Source: Bdellovibrio sp. (GTDB lineage: Bacteria > Bdellovibrionota > Bdellovibrionia > Bdellovibrionales > Bdellovibrionaceae). From it: a DNA stretch of 5,930 bases. Position 1 is the first letter of the stretch. Each line of letters begins with the position of its first letter. Below are positions 4,460-5,930 of this stretch, in pieces. The stretch spans positions 1 to 5,930 of the forward strand of contig PSRN01000077.1 in the NCBI GenBank assembly GCA_003176075.1. Direction: 5' to 3'. The translations under genes were made by a program, and so were the position numbers. The notes beneath the pieces were generated by a model, which did no database searches, was not told the origin of the DNA, and saw only the letters and a list, made by a program, of their open reading frames with translations.

Positions 4460-5930
4460 ATGAACCGTCTTAAAATCCCGATCATGTATCACTATGGCCT
4501 CATAGGAAACTGTCAAGCTTCGGCCTTGCTCGACCGGGAAGGGACGTTGGTGTGGATGTGTTTGCCCCGGCCCGACAGTCCCCCCGTTTTCGGCCAGCTT
4601 CTCGATGAGAGTGGCGGGCATTTCAAGATTCAAGTCGAAGGTGCTTGCAAATACCATCAGCATTACCTCCCCAATACCAATGTACTGGTGACCCGGATTG
4701 AGAGTGAGGATGGATGCGAAGTCAAGATCACCGATTTCTGTCCTCGCTTTGAGCAGCACGGACGAATGTATCGACCGCCTTCGGTGTTTCGCATAGTCGA
4801 AGCGGTTCGCGGCACGCCCTTGGTGAAAGTGTCGAACCGGCCGGTGATTGGCTGGGAAAAAGAGCTGGCCACCCCCGTGCGCGGCAACAGCCATTTGCGC
4901 TATGATGTTCGCGGCGACAGCTTGCGGGTGACGACGAATGCACCGCTGACTTATTTGACCGAGGAGACCTCTTTTATCCTCAATGAAAAACTTTATTTTG
5001 CCATCACTTGGGGAGCGGGGGTCGAGGCTGACCTGGCCGCGGTCACGCAGCAATTTTTGGAACAAACCATTCAGTACTGGCGGGTGTGGGTCAAACACTG
5101 CACTATTCCCACCCTCTTTCAAAAAGAAACGATTCGGTCGGCGCTGACCTTGAAGCTTCACTGCTTCGAGGACACCGGAGCTATTTTGGCGGCCTTAACC
5201 ACGAGCCTGCCGGAGGAAGCCGAAAGCAGAAGAAATTGGGATTACCGTTTTTGTTGGCTAAGGGATGCGGCGTTCGTGCTCGCCGCTCTTCATCAGTTGG
5301 GCCACTTCGAAGAGATGGAGGGTTTTCTTCGCTTTCTGCTGAACATCGGACATCGTTACGAGCATTCACGGGAAGGTTTGGGTCCGGTCTATGCGTTGGA
5401 TCAACAGCTGCCGCTACCGGAAACCGAGCATGAAGGGTGGCGGGGCTTTGGCGGATCTCGACCCGTGCGAAGCAATAATCAGGCCGCCGAGCATGTCCAA
5501 AACGATGTCTATGGCGAGATGGTTTTGACTTTGGCTCCGATTTTTTTCGACGAGCGTTTTCAACATTTGCGAACGCCGGAGCATGAAGCCTTGTTGCAAA
5601 ACCTGATTGAATCTTGCGTTCGCTCCATTTCGCGTTCCGACGCCGGACTATGGGAACTGCGGAACGGGTGGCAAGAACATTCGTTTTCCAATTTGATGTG
5701 TTGGGCGGGAATTGATCGGGCCGTGAAATTGAAGGAACGGGGATTTCTTGCTGGTCTTGATTTGGAAACCTTGCGCCAGGCCAAACGCCGGGCTGAGCTG
5801 GCCATTGAAAATTCAACGCGCGAAGGGTCGGTCCGCAATGGTCCAAAGGATGACAGCTATGACGCGGCCCTTTTGCTGCTGCCGGTACTGGGCTTTCCAG
5901 AGAAAGATCTTTGCGCGCAAACGGTTCGGG
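4460..5930 (+). CDS. GH15-family glycoside hydrolase (glucoamylase/trehalase type), cut by the window edge
   Basis: The frame is open from the ATG at 4460 to the last base: 490 codons of an enzyme family usually near 600 residues or more, so the C-terminus is missing. It resembles bacterial GH15 proteins that release glucose from alpha-glucans or split trehalose by inversion. The N-terminal beta-sandwich region begins with YGLIGNCQASALLDREG (12-28), then CLPRPDSPPVFGQLLD (34-49) and YLPNTNVLVTRI. The (alpha/alpha)6 barrel carries NWDYRFCWLRDAAF (259-272), GSRPVRSNNQAAEHVQNDVYGE (from 332) and GLWELRNG (396-403), where Glu399 is the likely general acid. The second catalytic Glu lies beyond the window. 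No signal peptide is seen, so it is probably cytoplasmic, unlike the lipoprotein before it. An in-frame ATG at 4484 is possible, but 4460 gives the family's usual N-terminus; neither has a clear Shine-Dalgarno site. The 38-bp gap allows co-transcription with the protease gene. Glucoamylase versus trehalase cannot be decided here. Confidence 0.92.
   Translation, partial: MNRLKIPIMYHYGLIGNCQASALLDREGTLVWMCLPRPDSPPVFGQLLDESGGHFKIQVEGACKYHQHYLPNTNVLVTRIESEDGCEVKITDFCPRFEQHGRMYRPPSVFRIVEAVRGTPLVKVSNRPVIGWEKELATPVRGNSHLRYDVRGDSLRVTTNAPLTYLTEETSFILNEKLYFAITWGAGVEADLAAVTQQFLEQTIQYWRVWVKHCTIPTLFQKETIRSALTLKLHCFEDTGAILAALTTSLPEEAESRRNWDYRFCWLRDAAFVLAALHQLGHFEEMEGFLRFLLNIGHRYEHSREGLGPVYALDQQLPLPETEHEGWRGFGGSRPVRSNNQAAEHVQNDVYGEMVLTLAPIFFDERFQHLRTPEHEALLQNLIESCVRSISRSDAGLWELRNGWQEHSFSNLMCWAGIDRAVKLKERGFLAGLDLETLRQAKRRAELAIENSTREGSVRNGPKDDSYDAALLLLPVLGFPEKDLCAQTVR

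Noticed and set aside
4457..5161. Long minus-strand open frame of 234 codons opposite the GH15 gene
   Set aside because: The plus strand here encodes clear GH15 motifs. The minus-strand product is low in recognisable structure, Arg/His-rich, and reads as an antisense shadow.
5181..5846. Minus-strand open frame of 221 codons opposite the GH15 gene
   Set aside because: The composition is dominated by Arg, Pro, Ser and Ala with no domain pattern, and the GH15 catalytic motifs NWDYRFCWLRD and GLWELR lie on the opposite strand in the same stretch.

Overview
The window holds four complete genes and one gene cut by the right edge. It looks like chromosomal DNA of a Gram-negative bacterium. Two or three products are envelope proteins: one has a canonical lipoprotein signal (LLGC), one a probable lipoprotein signal (HIGC), and one an N-terminal membrane anchor. 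The Ser/Ala/Thr-rich lipoprotein style and the mix of enzymes would suit Bdellovibrionota or a related delta-proteobacterial lineage, but that is an impression of style only; no marker gene is present. No RNA genes, CRISPR arrays, insertion sequences or phage genes are seen.

Left part (25-1711, minus strand): a small XRE-type helix-turn-helix regulator (25-339) lies downstream of an unrecognised Cys-rich probable lipoprotein (425-1711). Between them, a perfect 16-bp palindrome (416-431) covers the lipoprotein stop codon and lies 77 bp before the regulator start. It could be a terminator, an operator, or both.

Centre (1817-4421): a divergent pair. On the minus strand, 1817-2710 encodes a membrane-anchored protein that looks like a free-standing metalloprotease propeptide: an FTP-like segment followed by a PepSY-like segment, with no catalytic domain. 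On the plus strand, about 2931-4421 encodes a lipoprotein with a thermolysin/fungalysin-like gluzincin catalytic domain (HEMGH, DEGQAD, and a downstream EIHIMG histidine) but with a low-complexity linker where the propeptide would normally be. The two divergent genes together supply the parts of one zymogen, so I propose a split-zymogen system in which the anchored propeptide acts in trans as chaperone or inhibitor of the surface protease. The 220-bp gap between them carries several short direct and inverted repeats that could be operators.

Right part (4460-5930, plus strand): 38 bp after the protease stop comes a GH15-family glycoside hydrolase (glucoamylase/trehalase type), open to the end of the window. 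It has the family's N-terminal YGLIGN, central NWDYRFCWLRD and GLWELR motifs. It may be co-transcribed with the protease, but a functional link is not evident.
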